From Volvox africanus (taxonomy: Eukaryota > Chlorophyta > Chlorophyceae > Chlamydomonadales > Volvocaceae): a stretch of 64,000 bases of DNA. The position numbers and the translations under genes were made by a program. The stretch's first letter is position 1, and each line of letters starts with the position of its first letter. Location of the stretch: the NCBI GenBank assembly GCA_030268105.1, contig BSDZ01000080.1, positions 1 to 64,000 on the forward strand, given 5' to 3'. The notes under the pieces were generated by a model. That model saw only the letters and a list, made by a program, of their open reading frames with translations. It had not been told where the DNA came from and did not search any database. Positions 46,601-61,658 of this stretch are shown one piece after another.

Positions 46601-49600
46601 CAATCGTATGCAAGGGGTTTATAGGTGTTGTACGGATTCCCACACATTGGCCCAGCCCTTGTGAGCGCTCTGAGCGTGTTATAGTCTCAAAAAAATCATC
46701 ATTCGTGTCCTTAGACAATACAGATAATTATCAATATTATTGTTTCGTGGTTCTTGTTGGCAATCGTATGCAAGGGGTTTATAGGTGTGGTACGGATTCT
46801 CACACATTGGCCCAGCCCTTGTGAGCGCTCTGAGCGTGTTATAGTCTCAAAAAAATCATCATTCGTGTCCTTAGACAATACAGATAATTATCAATATTAT
46901 TGTTTCGTGGTTCTTGTTGGCAATCGTATGCAAGGGGTTTATAGGTGTGGTACGGATTCTCACACATTGGCCCAGCCCTTGTGAGCGCTCTGAGCGTGTT
47001 ATAGTCTCAAAAAAATCATCATTCGTGTCCTTAGACAATACAGATAATTATCAATATTATTGTTTCGTGGTTCTTGTTGGCAATCGTATGCAAGGGGTTT
47101 ATAGGTGTGGTACGGATTCCACACATTGGCCCAGCCCTTGTGAGCGCTCTGAGCGTGTTATAGTCTCAAAAAAATCATCATTCGTGTCCTTAGACAATAC
47201 AGATAATTATCAATATTATTGTTTCGTGGTTCTTGTTGGCAATCGTATGCAAGGGGTTTATAGGTGTGGTACGGATTCCCACACATTGGCTCAGCCCTTG
47301 TGAGCGCTCTGAGCGTGTTATAGTCTCAAAAAAATCATCATTCGTGTCCTTAGACAATACAGATAATTATCAATATTATTGTTTCGTGGTTCTTGTTGGC
47401 AATCGTATGCAAGGGGTTTATAGGTGTGGTACGGATTCCCACACATTGGCCCAGCCCTTGTGAGCGCTCTGAGCGTGTTATAGTCTCAAAAAAATCATCA
47501 TTCGTGTGCTTAGGCAATACAGATAATTATCAATATTATTGTTTCGTGGTTCTTGTTGGCAATCGTATGCAAGGGGTTTATAGGTGTGGTACGGATTCCC
47601 ACACATTGGCCCAGCCCTTGTGAGCGCTCTGAGCGTGTTATAGTCTCAAAAAAATCATCATTCGTGTCCTTAGGCAATACAGATCATTATCAATATTATT
47701 GTTTCGTGGTTCTTGTTGGCAATCGTATGCAAGGGGTTTATAGGTGTGGTACGGATTCTCACACATAGGCCCAGCCCTTGTGAGCGCTCTGAGCGTGTTA
47801 TAGTCTCAAAAAAATCATCATTCGTGTCCTTAGACAATACAGATAATTATCAATATTATTGTTTCGTGGTTCTTGTTGGCAATCGTATGCAAGGGGTTTA
47901 TAGGTGTGGTACGGATTCTCACACATTGGCTCAGCCCTTGTGAGCGCTCTGAGCGTGTTATAGTCTCAAAAAAGTCATCATTCGTGTCCTTAGGCAATAC
48001 AGATAATTATCAATATTACTGTTTCGTGGTTCTTGTTGGCAATCGTATGCAAGGGGTTTATAGGTGTGGTACGGATTCTCACACATTGGCTCAGCCCTTG
48101 TGAGCGCTCTGAGCGTGTTATAGTCTCAAAAAATCATCATTCGTGTCCTTAGACAATACAGATAATTATCAATATTATTGTTTCGTGGTTCTTGTTGGCA
48201 ATCGTATGCAAGGGGTTTATAGGTGTGGTACGGATTCTCACACATTGGCCCAGCCCTTGTGAGCGCTCTGAGCGTGTTATAGTCTCAAAAAAATCATCAT
48301 TCGTGTCCTTAGGCAATTCAGATCATTATCAATATTACTGTTTCGCGGTTCTTGTTGGCAATCGTATGCAAGGGGTTTATAGGTGTGGTACGGATTCTCA
48401 CACATTGGCCCAGCCCTTGTGAGCGCTCTGAGCGTGTTATAGTCTCAAAAAAATCATCATTCGTGTCCTTAGACAATACAGATAATTATCAATATTATTG
48501 TTTCGTGGTTCATGGTGGCAATCGTATGCAAGGGGTTTATAGGTGTGGTACGGATTCTCACACATTGGCTCAGCCCTTGTGAGCGCTCTGAGCGTGTTAT
48601 AGTCTCAAAAAAATCATCATTCGTGTCCTTAGACAATACAGATAATTATCAATATTATTGTTTCGTGGTTCTTGTTGGCAATCGTATGCAAGGGGTTTAT
48701 AGGTGTGGTACGGATTCCACACATTGGCCCAGCCCTTGTGAGCGCTCTGAGCGTGTTATAGTCTCAAAAAATCATCATTCGTGTCCTTAGACAATACAGA
48801 TAATTATCAATATTATTGTTTCGTGGTTCTTGTTGGCAATCGTATGCAAGGGGTTTATAGGTGTGGTACGGATTCTCACACATTGGCCCAGCCCTTGTGA
48901 GCGCTCTGAGCGTGTTATAGTCTCAAAAAAATCATCATTCGTGTCCTTAGGCAATTCAGATCATTATCAATATTACTGTTTCGCGGTTCTTGTTGGCAAT
49001 CGTATGCAAGGGGTTTATAGGTGTGGTACGGATTCTCACACATTGGCCCAGCCCTTGTGAGCGCTCTGAGCGTGTTATAGTCTCAAAAAAAATCATCATT
49101 CGTGTCCTTAGACAATACAGATAATTATCAATATTATTGTTTCGTGGTTCCAGGTGGCAATCGTATGCAAGGGGTTTATAGGTGTGGTACGGATTCTCAC
49201 ACATTGGCTCAGCCCTTGTGAGCGCTCTGAGCGTGTTATAGTCTCAAAAAAATCATCATTCGTGTCCTTAGACAATACAGATAATTATCAATATTATTGT
49301 TTCGTGGTTCTTGTTGGCAATCGTATGCAAGGGGTTTATAGGTGTGGTACGGATTCCCACACATTTGCCCAGCCCTTGTGAGCGCTCTGAGCGTGTTATA
49401 CTCTCAAAAAAGTCATCATTCGTGTCCTTAGGCAATACAGATAATTATCAATATTATTGTTTCGTGGTTCTTGTTGGCAATCGTATGCAAGGGGTTTATA
49501 GGTGTTGTACGGATTCCCACACATTGGCCCAGCCCTTGTGAGCGCTCTGAGCGTGTTATAGTCTCAAAAAAATCATCATTCGTGTCCTTAGGCAATACAG

Positions 49601-52600
49601 ATAATTATCAATATTACTGTTTCGTGGTTCTTGTTGGCAATCGTATGCAAGGGGTTTATAGGTGTGGTACGGATTCTCACACATTGGCCCAGCCCTTGTG
49701 AGCGCTCTGAGCGTGTTATAGTCTCAAAAAAATCATCATTCGTGTCCTTAGGCAATTCAGATCATTATCAATATTACTGTTTCGCGGTTCTTGTTGGCAA
49801 TCGTATGCAAGGGGTTTATAGGTGTGGTACGGATTCTCACACATAGGCCCAGCCCTTGTGAGCGCTCTGAGCGTGTTATAGTCTCAAAAAAAATCATCAT
49901 TCGTGTCCTTAGACAATACAGATAATTATCAATATTATTGTTTCGTGGTTCTTGTTGGCAATCGTATGCAAGGGGTTTATTGGTGTGGTACGGATTCTCA
50001 CACATTGGCCCAGCCCTTGTGAGCGCTCTGAGCGTGTTATAGTCTCAAAAAAATCATCATTCGTGTCCTTAGACAATACAGATAATTATCAATATTATTG
50101 TTTCGTGGTTCTTGTTGGCAATCGTATGCAAGGGGTTTATAGGTGTGGTACGGATTCTCACACATTGGCTCAGCCCTTGTGAGCGCTCTGAGCGTGTTAT
50201 AGTCTCAAAAAAATCATCATTCGTGTCCTTAGACAATACAGATAATCATCAATATTATTGTTTCGTGGTTCTTGTTGGCAATCGTATGCAAGGGGTTTAT
50301 AGGTGTGGTACGGATTCCCACACATTTGCCCAGCCCTTGTGAGCGCTCTGAGCGTGTTATACTCTCAAAAAAGTCATCATTCGTGTCCTTAGGCAATACA
50401 GATAATTATCAATATTATTGTTTCGTGGTTCTTGTTGGCAATCGTATGCAAGGGGTTTATAGGTGTGGTACGGATTCTCACACATAGGCCCAGCCCTTGT
50501 GAGCGCTCTGAGCGTGTTATAGTCTCAAAAAAATCATCATTCGTGTCCTTAGGCAATACAGATAATTATCAATATTACTGTTTCGTGGTTCTTGTTGGCA
50601 ATCGTATGCAAGGGGTTTATAGGTGTGGTACGGATTCTCACACATTGGCTCAGCCCTTGTGAGCGCTCTGAGCGTGTTATAGTCTCAAAACAATCATCAT
50701 TCGTGTCCTTAGACAATACAGATAATTATCAATATTATTGTTTCGTGGTTCTTGTTGGCAATCGTATGCAAGGGGTTTATAGGTGTGGTACGGATTCTCA
50801 CACATTGGCCCAGCCCTTGTGAGCGCTCTGAGCGTGTTATAGTCTCAAAAAAATCATCATTCGTGTCCTTAGGCAATTCAGATCATTATCAATATTACTG
50901 TTTCGCGGTTCTTGTTGGCAATCGTATGCAAGGGGTTTATAGGTGTGGTACGGATTCTCACACATTGGCCCAGCCCTTGTGAGCGCTCTGAGCGTGTTAT
51001 AGTCTCAAAAAAATCATCATTCGTGTCCTTAGACAATACAGATAATTATCAATATTATTGTTTCGTGGTTCATTGTTGGCAATCGTATGCAAGGGGTTTA
51101 TAGGTGTGGTACGGATTCTCACACATTGGCTCAGCCCTTGTGAGCGCTCTGAGCGTGTTATAGTCTCAAAAAAATCATCATTCGTGTCCTTAGACAATAC
51201 AGATAATTATCAATATTATTGTTTCGTGGTTCTTGTTGGCAATCGTATGCAAGGGGTTTATAGGTGTGGTACGGATTCCCACACATTGGCCCAGCCCTTG
51301 TGAGCGCTCTGAGCGTGTTATAGTCTCAAAAAAAATCATCATTCGTGTCCTTAGGCAATACAGATAATTATCAATATTATTGTTTCGTGGTTCTTGTTGG
51401 CAATCGTATGCAAGGGGTTTATAGGTGTGGTACGGATTCTCACACATTGGCCCAGCCCTTGTGAGCGCTCTGAGCGTGTTATAGTCTCAAAAAAATCATC
51501 ATTCGTGTCCTTAGGCAATACAGATAATTATCAATATTATTGTTTCGTGGTTCTTGTTGGCAATCGTATGCAAGGGGTTTATAGGTGTGGTACGGATTCT
51601 CACACATTGGCCCAGCCCTTGTGAGCGCTCTGAGCGTGTTATAGTCTCAAAAAAATCATCATTCGTGTCCTTAGACAATACAGATAATTATCAATATTAT
51701 TGTTTCGTGGTTCTTGTTGGCAATCGTATGCAAGGGGTTTATAGGTGTGGTACGGATTCTCACACATTGGCCCAGCCCTTGTGAGCGCTCTGAGCGTGTT
51801 ATAGTCTCAAAAAAATCATCATTCGTGTCCTTAGGACAATACAGATAATTATCAATATTATTGTTTCGTGGTTCTTGTTGGCAATCGTATGCAAGGGGTT
51901 TATAGGTGTGGTACGGATTCTCACACATTGGCCCAGCCCTTGTGAGCGCTCTGAGCGTGTTATAGTCTCAAAAAAATCATCATTCGTGTCCTTAGACAAT
52001 ACAGATAATTATCAATATTATTGTTTCGTGGTTCTTGTTGGCAATCGTATGCAAGGGGTTTATAGGTGTGGTACGGATTCTCACACATTGGCCCAGCCCT
52101 TGTGAGCGCTCTGAGCGTGTTATAGTCTCAAAAAAATCATCATTCGTGTCCTTAGGCAATACAGATAATTATCAATATTATTGTTTCGTGGTTCTTGTTG
52201 GCAATCGTATGCAAGGGGTTTATAGGTGTGGTACGGATTCCCACACATTGGCCCAGCCCTTGTGAGCGCTCTGAGCGTGTTATAGTCTCAAAAAAATCAT
52301 CATTCGTGTCCTTAGACAATACAGATAATTATCAATATTATTGTTTCGTGGTTCTTGTTGGCAATCGTATGCAAGGGGTTTATAGGTGTGGTACGGATTC
52401 TCACACATTGGCCCAGCCCTTGTGAGCGCTCTGAGCGTGTTATAGTCTCAAAAAAATCATCATTCGTGTCCTTAGGCAATTCAGATCATTATCAATATTA
52501 CTGTTTCGCGGTTCTTGTTGGCAATCGTATGCAAGGGGTTTATAGGTGTGGTACGGATTCTCACACATTGGCCCAGCCCTTGTGAGCGCTCTGAGCGTGT

Positions 52601-55600
52601 TATAGTCTCAAAAAAATCATCATTCGTGTCCTTAGACAATACAGATAATTATCAATATTATTGTTTCGTGGTTCCAGGTGGCAATCGTATGCAAGGGGTT
52701 TATAGGTGTGGTACGGATTCTCACACATTGGCTCAGCCCTTGTGAGCGCTCTGAGCGTGTTATAGTCTCAAAAAAATCATCATTCGTGTCCTTAGACAAT
52801 ACAGATAATTATCAATATTATTGTTTCGTGGTTCTTGTTGGCAATCGTATGCAAGGGGTTTATAGGTGTGGTACGGATTCCCACACATTGGCCCAGCCCT
52901 TGTGAGCGCTCTGAGCGTGTTATACTCTCAAAAAAGTCATCATTCGTGTCCTTAGGCAATACAGATAATTATCAATATTATTGTTTCGTGGTTCTTGTTG
53001 GCAATCGTATGCAAGGGGTTTATAGGTGTTGTACGGATTCCCACACATTGGCCCAGCCCTTGTGAGCGCTCTGAGCGTGTTATAGTCTCAAAAAAATCAT
53101 CATTCGTGTCCTTAGGCAATACAGATAATTATCAATATTACTGTTTCGTGGTTCTTGTTGGCAATCGTATGCAAGGGGTTTATAGGTGTGGTACGGATTC
53201 TCACACATTGGCCCAGCCCTTGTGAGCGCTCTGAGCGTGTTATAGTCTCAAAAAAATCATCATTCGTGTCCTTAGGCAATACAGATCATTATCAATATTA
53301 CTGTTTCGCGGTTCTTGTTGGCAATCGTATGCAAGGGGTTTATAGGTGTGGTACGGATTCTCACACATTGGCCCAGCCCTTGTGAGCGCTCTGAGCGTGT
53401 TATAGTCTCAAAAAAATCATCATTCGTGTCCTTAGACAATACAGATAATTATCAATATTATTGTTTCGTGGTTCTTGTTGGCAATCGTATGCAAGGGGTT
53501 TATAGGTGTGGTACGGATTCTCACACATTGGCCCAGCCCTTGTGAGCGCTCTGAGCGTGTTATAGTCTCAAAAAAATCATCATTCGTGTCCTTAGACAAT
53601 ACAGATAATTATCAATATTATTGTTTCGTGGTTCTTGTTGGCAATCGTATGCAAGGGGTTTATAGGTGTGGTACGGATTCTCACACATTGGCTCAGCCCT
53701 TGTGAGCGCTCTGAGCGTGTTATAGTCTCAAAAAAATCATCATTCGTGTCCTTAGACAATACAGATAATCATCAATATTATTGTTTCGTGGTTCTTGTTG
53801 GCAATCGTATGCAAGGGGTTTATAGGTGTGGTACGGATTCCCACACATTTGCCCAGCCCTTGTGAGCGCTCTGAGCGTGTTATACTCTCAAAAAAGTCAT
53901 CATTCGTGTCCTTAGGCAATACAGATAATTATCAATATTATTGTTTCGTGGTTCTTGTTGGCAATCGTATGCAAGGGGTTTATAGGTGTGGTACGGATTC
54001 TCACACATAGGCCCAGCCCTTGTGAGCGCTCTGAGCGTGTTATAGTCTCAAAAAAATCATCATTCGTGTCCTTAGGCAATACAGATAATTATCAATATTA
54101 CTGTTTCGTGGTTCTTGTTGGCAATCGTATGCAAGGGGTTTATAGGTGTGGTACGGATTCTCACACATTGGCTCAGCCCTTGTGAGCGCTCTGAGCGTGT
54201 TATAGTCTCAAAACAATCATCATTCGTGTCCTTAGACAATACAGATAATTATCAATATTATTGTTTCGTGGTTCTTGTTGGCAATCGTATGCAAGGGGTT
54301 TATAGGTGTGGTACGGATTCTCACACATTGGCCCAGCCCTTGTGAGCGCTCTGAGCGTGTTATAGTCTCAAAAAAATCATCATTCGTGTCCTTAGGCAAT
54401 TCAGATCATTATCAATATTACTGTTTCGCGGTTCTTGTTGGCAATCGTATGCAAGGGGTTTATAGGTGTGGTACGGATTCTCACACATTGGCCCAGCCCT
54501 TGTGAGCGCTCTGAGCGTGTTATAGTCTCAAAAAAATCATCATTCGTGTCCTTAGACAATACAGATAATTATCAATATTATTAGTTTCGTGGTTCTTGTT
54601 GGCAATCGTATGCAAGGGGTTTATAGGTGTGGTACGGATTCTCACACATTGGCTCAGCCCTTGTGAGCGCTCTGAGCGTGTTATAGTCTCAAAAAAATCA
54701 TCATTCGTGTCCTTAGGCAATACAGATAATTATCAATATTACTGTTTCGTGGTTCTTGTTGGCAATCGTATGCAAGGGGTTTATAGGTGTGGTACGGATT
54801 CTCACACATTGGCCCAGCCCTTGTGAGCGCTCTGAGCGTGTTATAGTCTCAAAAAAGTCATCATTCGTGTCCTTAGGCAATTACAGATCATTATCAATAT
54901 TATTGTTTCGTGGTTCTTGTTGGCAATCGTATGCAAGGGGTTTATAGGTGTGGTACGGATTCCCACACATTGGCCCAGCCCTTGTGAGCGCTCTGAGCGT
55001 GTTATAGTCTCAAAAAAAATCATCATTCGTGTCCTTAGGCAATACAGATAATTATCAATATTACTGTTTCGTGGTTCTTGTTGGCAATCGTATGCAAGGG
55101 GTTTATAGGTGTGGTACGGATTCTCACACATTGGCTCAGCCCTTGTGAGCGCTCTGAGCGTGTTATAGTCTCAAAAAAATCATCATTCGTGTCCTTAGAC
55201 AATACAGATAATTATCAATATTATTGTTTCGTGGTTCTTGTTGGCAATCGTATGCAAGGGGTTTATAGGTGTGGTACGGATTCTCACACATTGGCTCAGC
55301 CCTTGTGAGCGCTCTGAGCGTGTTATAGTCTCAAAAAAATCATCATTCGTGTCCTTAGACAATACAGATAATTATCAATATTACTTGTTTCGTGGTTCTT
55401 GTTGGCAATCGTATGCAAGGGGTTTATAGGTGTGGTACGGATTCTCACACATTGGCTCAGCCCTTGTGAGCGCTCTGAGCGTGTTATAGTCTCAAAAAAA
55501 TCATCATTCGTGTCCTTAGGCAATACAGATAATTATCAATATTACTGTTTCGTGGTTCTTGTTGGCAATCGTATGCAAGGGGTTTATAGGTGTGGTACGG

Positions 55601-58600
55601 ATTCTCACACATTGGCCCAGCCCTTGTGAGCGCTCTGAGCGTGTTATAGCTCTCAAAAAAAGTCATCATTCGTGTCCTTAGGCAATTCAGATCATTATCA
55701 ATATTATTGTTTCGTGGTTCTTGTTGGCAATCGTATGCAAGGGGTTTATAGGTGTGGTACGGATTCTCACACATTGGCCCAGCCCTTGTGAGCGCTCTGA
55801 GCGTGTTATAGTCTCAAAAAAATCATCATTCGTGTCCTTAGGCAATACAGATAATTATCAATATTATTGTTTCGTGGTTCTTGTTGGCAATCGTATGCAA
55901 GGGGTTTATAGGTGTGGTACGGATTCTCACACATTGGCTCAGCCCTTGTGAGCGCTCTGAGCGTGTTATAGTCTCAAAAAAAATCATCATTCGTGTCCTT
56001 AGACAATACAGATAATTATCAATATTATTGTTTCGTGGTTCTTGTTGGCAATCGTATGCAAGGGGTTTATAGGTGTGGTACGGATTCTCACACATTGGCC
56101 CAGCCCTTGTGAGCGCTCTGAGCGTGTTATAGTCTCAAAAAAATCATCATTCGTGTCCTTAGGCAATACAGATAATTATCAATATTATTGTTTCGTGGTT
56201 CTTGTTGGCAATCGTATGCAAGGGGTTTATAGGTGTGGTACGGATTCTCACACATTGGCCCAGCCCTTGTGAGCGCTCTGAGCGTGTTATAGTCTCAAAA
56301 AAATCATCATTCGTGTCCTTAGGCAATACAGATAATTATCAATATTATTGTTTCGTGGTTCTTGTTGGCAATCGTATGCAAGGGGTTTATAGGTGTGGTA
56401 CGGATTCTCACACATTGGCCCAGCCCTTGTGAGCGCTCTGAGCGTGTTATAGTCTCAAAAAAATCATCATTCGTGTCCTTAGGCAATTCAGATCATTATC
56501 AATATTACTGTTTCGCGGTTCTTGTTGGCAATCGTATGCAAGGGGTTTATAGGTGTGGTACGGATTCTCACACATTGGCCCAGCCCTTGTGAGCGCTCTG
56601 AGCGTGTTATAGTCTCAAAAAAATCATCATTCGTGTCCTTAGACAATACAGATAATTATCAATATTATTGTTTCGTGGTTCTTGTTGGCAATCGTATGCA
56701 AGGGGTTTATAGGTGTGGTACGGATTCTCACACATTGGCCTCAGCCCTTGTGAGCGCTCTGAGCGTGTTATAGTCTCAAAAAAATCATCATTCGTGTCCT
56801 TAGACAATACAGATAATTATCAATATTATTGTTTCGTGGTTCTTGTTGGCAATCGTATGCAAGGGGTTTATAGGTGTGGTACGGATTCTCACACATTGGC
56901 TCAGCCCTTGTGAGCGCTCTGAGCGTGTTATAGTCTCAAAAAAATCATCATTCGTGTCCTTAGACAATACAGATAATTATCAATATTATTGTTTCGTGGT
57001 TCTTGTTGGCAATCGTATGCAAGGGGTTTATAGGTGTGGTACGGATTCTCACACATTGGCCCAGCCCTTGTGAGCGCTCTGAGCGTGTTATAGTCTCAAA
57101 AAAAGTCATCATTCGTGTCCTTAGGCAATACAGATAATTATCAATATTATTGTTTCGTGGTTCTTGTTGGCAATCGTATGCAAGGGGTTTATAGGTGTGG
57201 TACGGATTCTCACACATTAGGCCCAGCCCTTGTGAGCGCTCTGAGCGTGTTATAGTCTCAAAAAAATCATCATTCGTGTCCTTAGGCAATACAGATAATT
57301 ATCAATATTACTGTTTCGTGGTTCTTGTTGGCAATCGTATGCAAGGGGTTTATAGGTGTGGTACGGATTCTCACACATTGGCTCAGCCCTTGTGAGCGCT
57401 CTGAGCGTGTTATAGTCTCAAAACAATCATCATTCGTGTCCTTAGACAATACAGATAATTATCAATATTATTGTTTCGTGGTTCTTGTTGGCAATCGTAT
57501 GCAAGGGGTTTATAGGTGTGGTACGGATTCTCACACATTGGCCCAGCCCTTGTGAGCGCTCTGAGCGTGTTATAGTCTCAAAAAAATCATCATTCGTGTC
57601 CTTAGGCAATTCAGATCATTATCAATATTACTGTTTCGCGGTTCTTGTTGGCAATCGTATGCAAGGGGTTTATAGGTGTGGTACGGATTCTCACACATTG
57701 GCCCAGCCCTTGTGAGCGCTCTGAGCGTGTTATAGTCTCAAAAAAATCATCATTCGTGTCCTTAGACAATACAGATAATTATCAATATTATTATTTCGTG
57801 GTTCTTGTTGGCAATCGTATGCAAGGGGTTTATAGGTGTGGTACGGATTCTCACACATTGGCTCAGCCCTTGTGAGCGCTCTGAGCGTGTTATAGTCTCA
57901 AAAAAATCATCATTCGTGTCCTTAGGCAATACAGATAATTATCAATATTACTGTTTCGTGGTTCTTGTTGGCAATCGTATGCAAGGGGTTTATAGGTGTG
58001 GTACGGATTCTCACACATTGGCCCAGCCCTTGTGAGCGCTCTGAGCGTGTTATAGTCTCAAAAAAGTCATCATTCGTGTCCTTAGGCAATTCAGATCATT
58101 ATCAATATTATTGTTTCGTGGTTCTTGTTGGCAATCGTATGCAAGGGGTTTATAGGTGTGGTACGGATTCCCACACATTGGCCCAGCCCTTGTGAGCGCT
58201 CTGAGCGTGTTATAGTCTCAAAAAAATCATCATTCGTGTCCTTAGGCAATACAGATAATTATCAATATTACTGTTTCGTGGTTCTTGTTGGCAATCGTAT
58301 GCAAGGGGTTTATAGGTGTGGTACGGATTCTCACACATTGGCTCAGCCCTTGTGAGCGCTCTGAGCGTGTTATAGTCTCAAAAAAATCATCATTCGTGTC
58401 CTTAGACAATACAGATAATTATCAATATTATTGTTTCGTGGTTCTTGTTGGCAATCGTATGCAAGGGGTTTATAGGTGTGGTACGGATTCTCACACATTG
58501 GCTCAGCCCTTGTGAGCGCTCTGAGCGTGTTATAGTCTCAAAAAAATCATCATTCGTGTCCTTAGACAATACAGATAATTATCAATATTACTGTTTCGTG

Positions 58601-61360
58601 GTTCTTGTTGGCAATCGTATGCAAGGGGTTTATAGGTGTGGTACGGATTCTCACACATTGGCTCAGCCCTTGTGAGCGCTCTGAGCGTGTTATAGTCTCA
58701 AAAAAATCATCATTCGTGTCCTTAGGCAATACAGATAATTATCAATATTACTGTTTCGTGGTTCTTGTTGGCAATCGTATGCAAGGGGTTTATAGGTGTG
58801 GTACGGATTCTCACACATTGGCCCAGCCCTTGTGAGCGCTCTGAGCGTGTTATAGTCTCAAAAAAGTCATCATTCGTGTCCTTAGGCAATACAGATAATT
58901 ATCAATATTATTGTTTCGTGGTTCTTGTTGGCAATCGTATGCAAGGGGTTTATAGGTGTGGTACGGATTCTCACACATTGGCCCAGCCCTTGTGAGCGCT
59001 CTGAGCGTGTTATAGTCTCAAAAAAATCATCATTCGTGTCCTTAGGCAATACAGATAATTATCAATATTACTGTTTCGTGGTTCTTGTTGGCAATCGTAT
59101 GCAAGGGGTTTATAGGTGTGGTACGGATTCTCACACATTGGCCCAGCCCTTGTGAGCGCTCTGAGCGTGTTATAGTCTCAAAAAAATCATCATTCGTGTC
59201 CTTAGGACAATACAGATAATTATCAATATTATTGTTTCGTGGTTCTTGTTGGCAATCGTATGCAAGGGGTTTATAGGTGTGGTACGGATTCTCACACATT
59301 GGCCCAGCCCTTGTGAGCGCTCTGAGCGTGTTATAGTCTCAAAAAAATCATCATTCGTGTCCTTAGGCAATACAGATAATTATCAATATTACTGTTTCGT
59401 GGTTCTTGTTGGCAATCGTATGCAAGGGGTTTATAGGTGTGGTACGGATTCTCACACATTGGCTCAGCCCTTGTGAGCGCTCTGAGCGTGTTATAGTCTC
59501 AAAAAAATCATCATTCGTGTCCTTAGACAATACAGATAATTATCAATATTATTGTTTCGTGGTTCTTGTTGGCAATCGTATGCAAGGGGTTTATAGGTGT
59601 GGTACGGATTCTCACACATTGGCCCAGCCCTTGTGAGCGCTCTGAGCGTGTTATAGTCTCAAAAAAATCATCATTCGTGTCCTTAGGCAATTCAGATCAT
59701 TATCAATATTACTGTTTCGCGGTTCTTGTTGGCAATCGTATGCAAGGGGTTTATAGGTGTGGTACGGATTCTCACACATTGGCCCAGCCCTTGTGAGCGC
59801 TCTGAGCGTGTTATAGTCTCAAAAAAATCATCATTCGTGTCCTTAGACAATACAGATAATTATCAATATTATTGTTTCGTGGTTCTTGTTGGCAATCGTA
59901 TGCAAGGGGTTTATAGGTGTGGTACGGATTCTCACACATTGGCTCAGCCCTTGTGAGCGCTCTGAGCGTGTTATAGTCTCAAAAAAATCATCATTCGTGT
60001 CCTTAGGCAATACAGATAATTATCAATATTACTGTTTCGTGGTTCTTGTTGGCAATCGTATGCAAGGGGTTTATAGGTGTGGTACGGATTCTCACACATT
60101 GGCCCAGCCCTTGTGAGCGCTCTGAGCGTGTTATAGTCTCAAAAAAATCATCATTCGTGTCCTTATGCAATTCAGATAATTATCAATATTACTTGTTTCG
60201 CGGTTCTTGTTGGCAATCGTATGCAAGGGGTTTATAGGTGTGGTACGGATTCTCACACATTGGCCCAGCCCTTGTGAGCGCTCTGAGCGTGTTATAGTCT
60301 CAAAAAAATCATCATTCGTGTCCTTAGGCAATACAGATAATTATCAATATTATTGTTTCGTGGTTCTTGTTGGCAATCGTATGCAAGGGGTTTATAGGTG
60401 TGGTACGGATTCTCACACATTGGCTCAGCCCTTGTGAGCGCTCTGAGCGTGTTATAGTCTCAAAAAAATCATCATTCGTGTCCTTAGACAATACAGATAA
60501 TTATCAATATTATTGTTTCGTGGTTCTTGTTGGCAATCGTATGCAAGGGGTTTATAGGTGTGGTACGGATTCTCACACATTGGCCCAGCCCTTGTGAGCG
60601 CTCTGAGCGTGTTATAGTCTCAAAAAGAGTCATCATTCGTGTCCTTAGGCAATTACAGATCATTATCAATATTACTGTTTCGTGGTTCTTGTTGGCAATC
60701 GTATGCAAGGGGTTTATAGGTGTGGTACGGATTCTCACACATTGGCCCAGCCCTTGTGAGCGCTCTGAGCGTGTTATAGTCTCAAAAAAATCATCATTCG
60801 TGTCCTTAGGCAATACAGATCATTATCAATATTATTGTTTCGTGGTTCTTGTTGGCAATCGTATGCAAGGGGTTTATAGGTGTGGTACGGATTCTCACAC
60901 ATTGGCTCAGCCCTTGTGAGCGCTCTGAGCGTGTTATAGTCTCAAAAAATCATCATTCGTGTCCTTAGACAATACAGATAATTATCAATATTATTGTTTC
61001 GTGGTTCTTGTTGGCAATCGTATGCAAGGGGTTTATAGGTGTGGTACGGATTCTCACACATTGGCCCAGCCCTTGTGAGCGCTCTGAGCGTGTTATAGTC
61101 TCAAAAGAGTCATCATTCGTGTCCTTAGGCAATTCAGATCATTATCAATATTACTGTTTCGCGGTTCTTGTTGGCAATCGTATGCAAGGGGTTTATAGGT
61201 GTGGTACGGATTCTCACACATTGGCCCAGCCCTTGTGAGCGCTCTGAGCGTGTTATAGTCTCAAAAAAATCATCATTCGTGTCCTTAGGCAATACAGATA
61301 ATTATCAATATTATTGTTTCGTGGTTCTTGTTGGCGATCGGATCCAAAGGGTGTATACCT
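43613..61360. repeat. Sat160 satellite array 3 (about 111 units)
   Basis: Same unit as array 1, far more regular: most units are exactly 160 bp. It begins abruptly with CCTTGTGAGCGCTCTGAGCG and no degenerate edge. Rare variants mark a higher-order structure. TCAAAACAATC occurs at 50,691, 54,214 and 57,424 (spacing 3,523 and 3,210). The TTCCAGGTGGC variant occurs near 46,110, 49,150 and 52,672. The series CATCAATATT, then ACATTTGCCC with TATACTCTC, then ACATAGGCCC recurs near 50,240 and 53,765. The spacing is thus about 19-22 units. The last two units and the decayed end match array 1. Confidence 0.97.
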
Positions 61361-61658
61361 TGTCGCCGTAGTGTATAGGGGATGCACAGACCACAGCAGT
61401 GCTGATAGTAACAGTTGCAACTATGGTCAGAATGGTTACAGATTACAGTTCCTCCCCCTCCAGCGTCTCCACCGCCTCCACCGCCAGCGCCTTTTTTCTT
61501 CCATTCCAGATGCTTCACGCCTCAGTTCCAGCACCTCTTGTGCCTTTGCCGCTCTTTAACTGTGCCTCCTCTTCCGCCCCCTTCTCCTTTTCCTGCCCTC
61601 ATGTCTCGAAACAGTATGCCACCGACAACACCACAGACAGCGACTCTAATGCAATAAG
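61361..61658 (+). other. Unique junction segment, second copy
   Basis: Copy of 10,279-10,576 with one base change (T at 61,459). Same open frames and the same AATAAG/GTATGTGT donor-like end. Confidence 0.4.
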
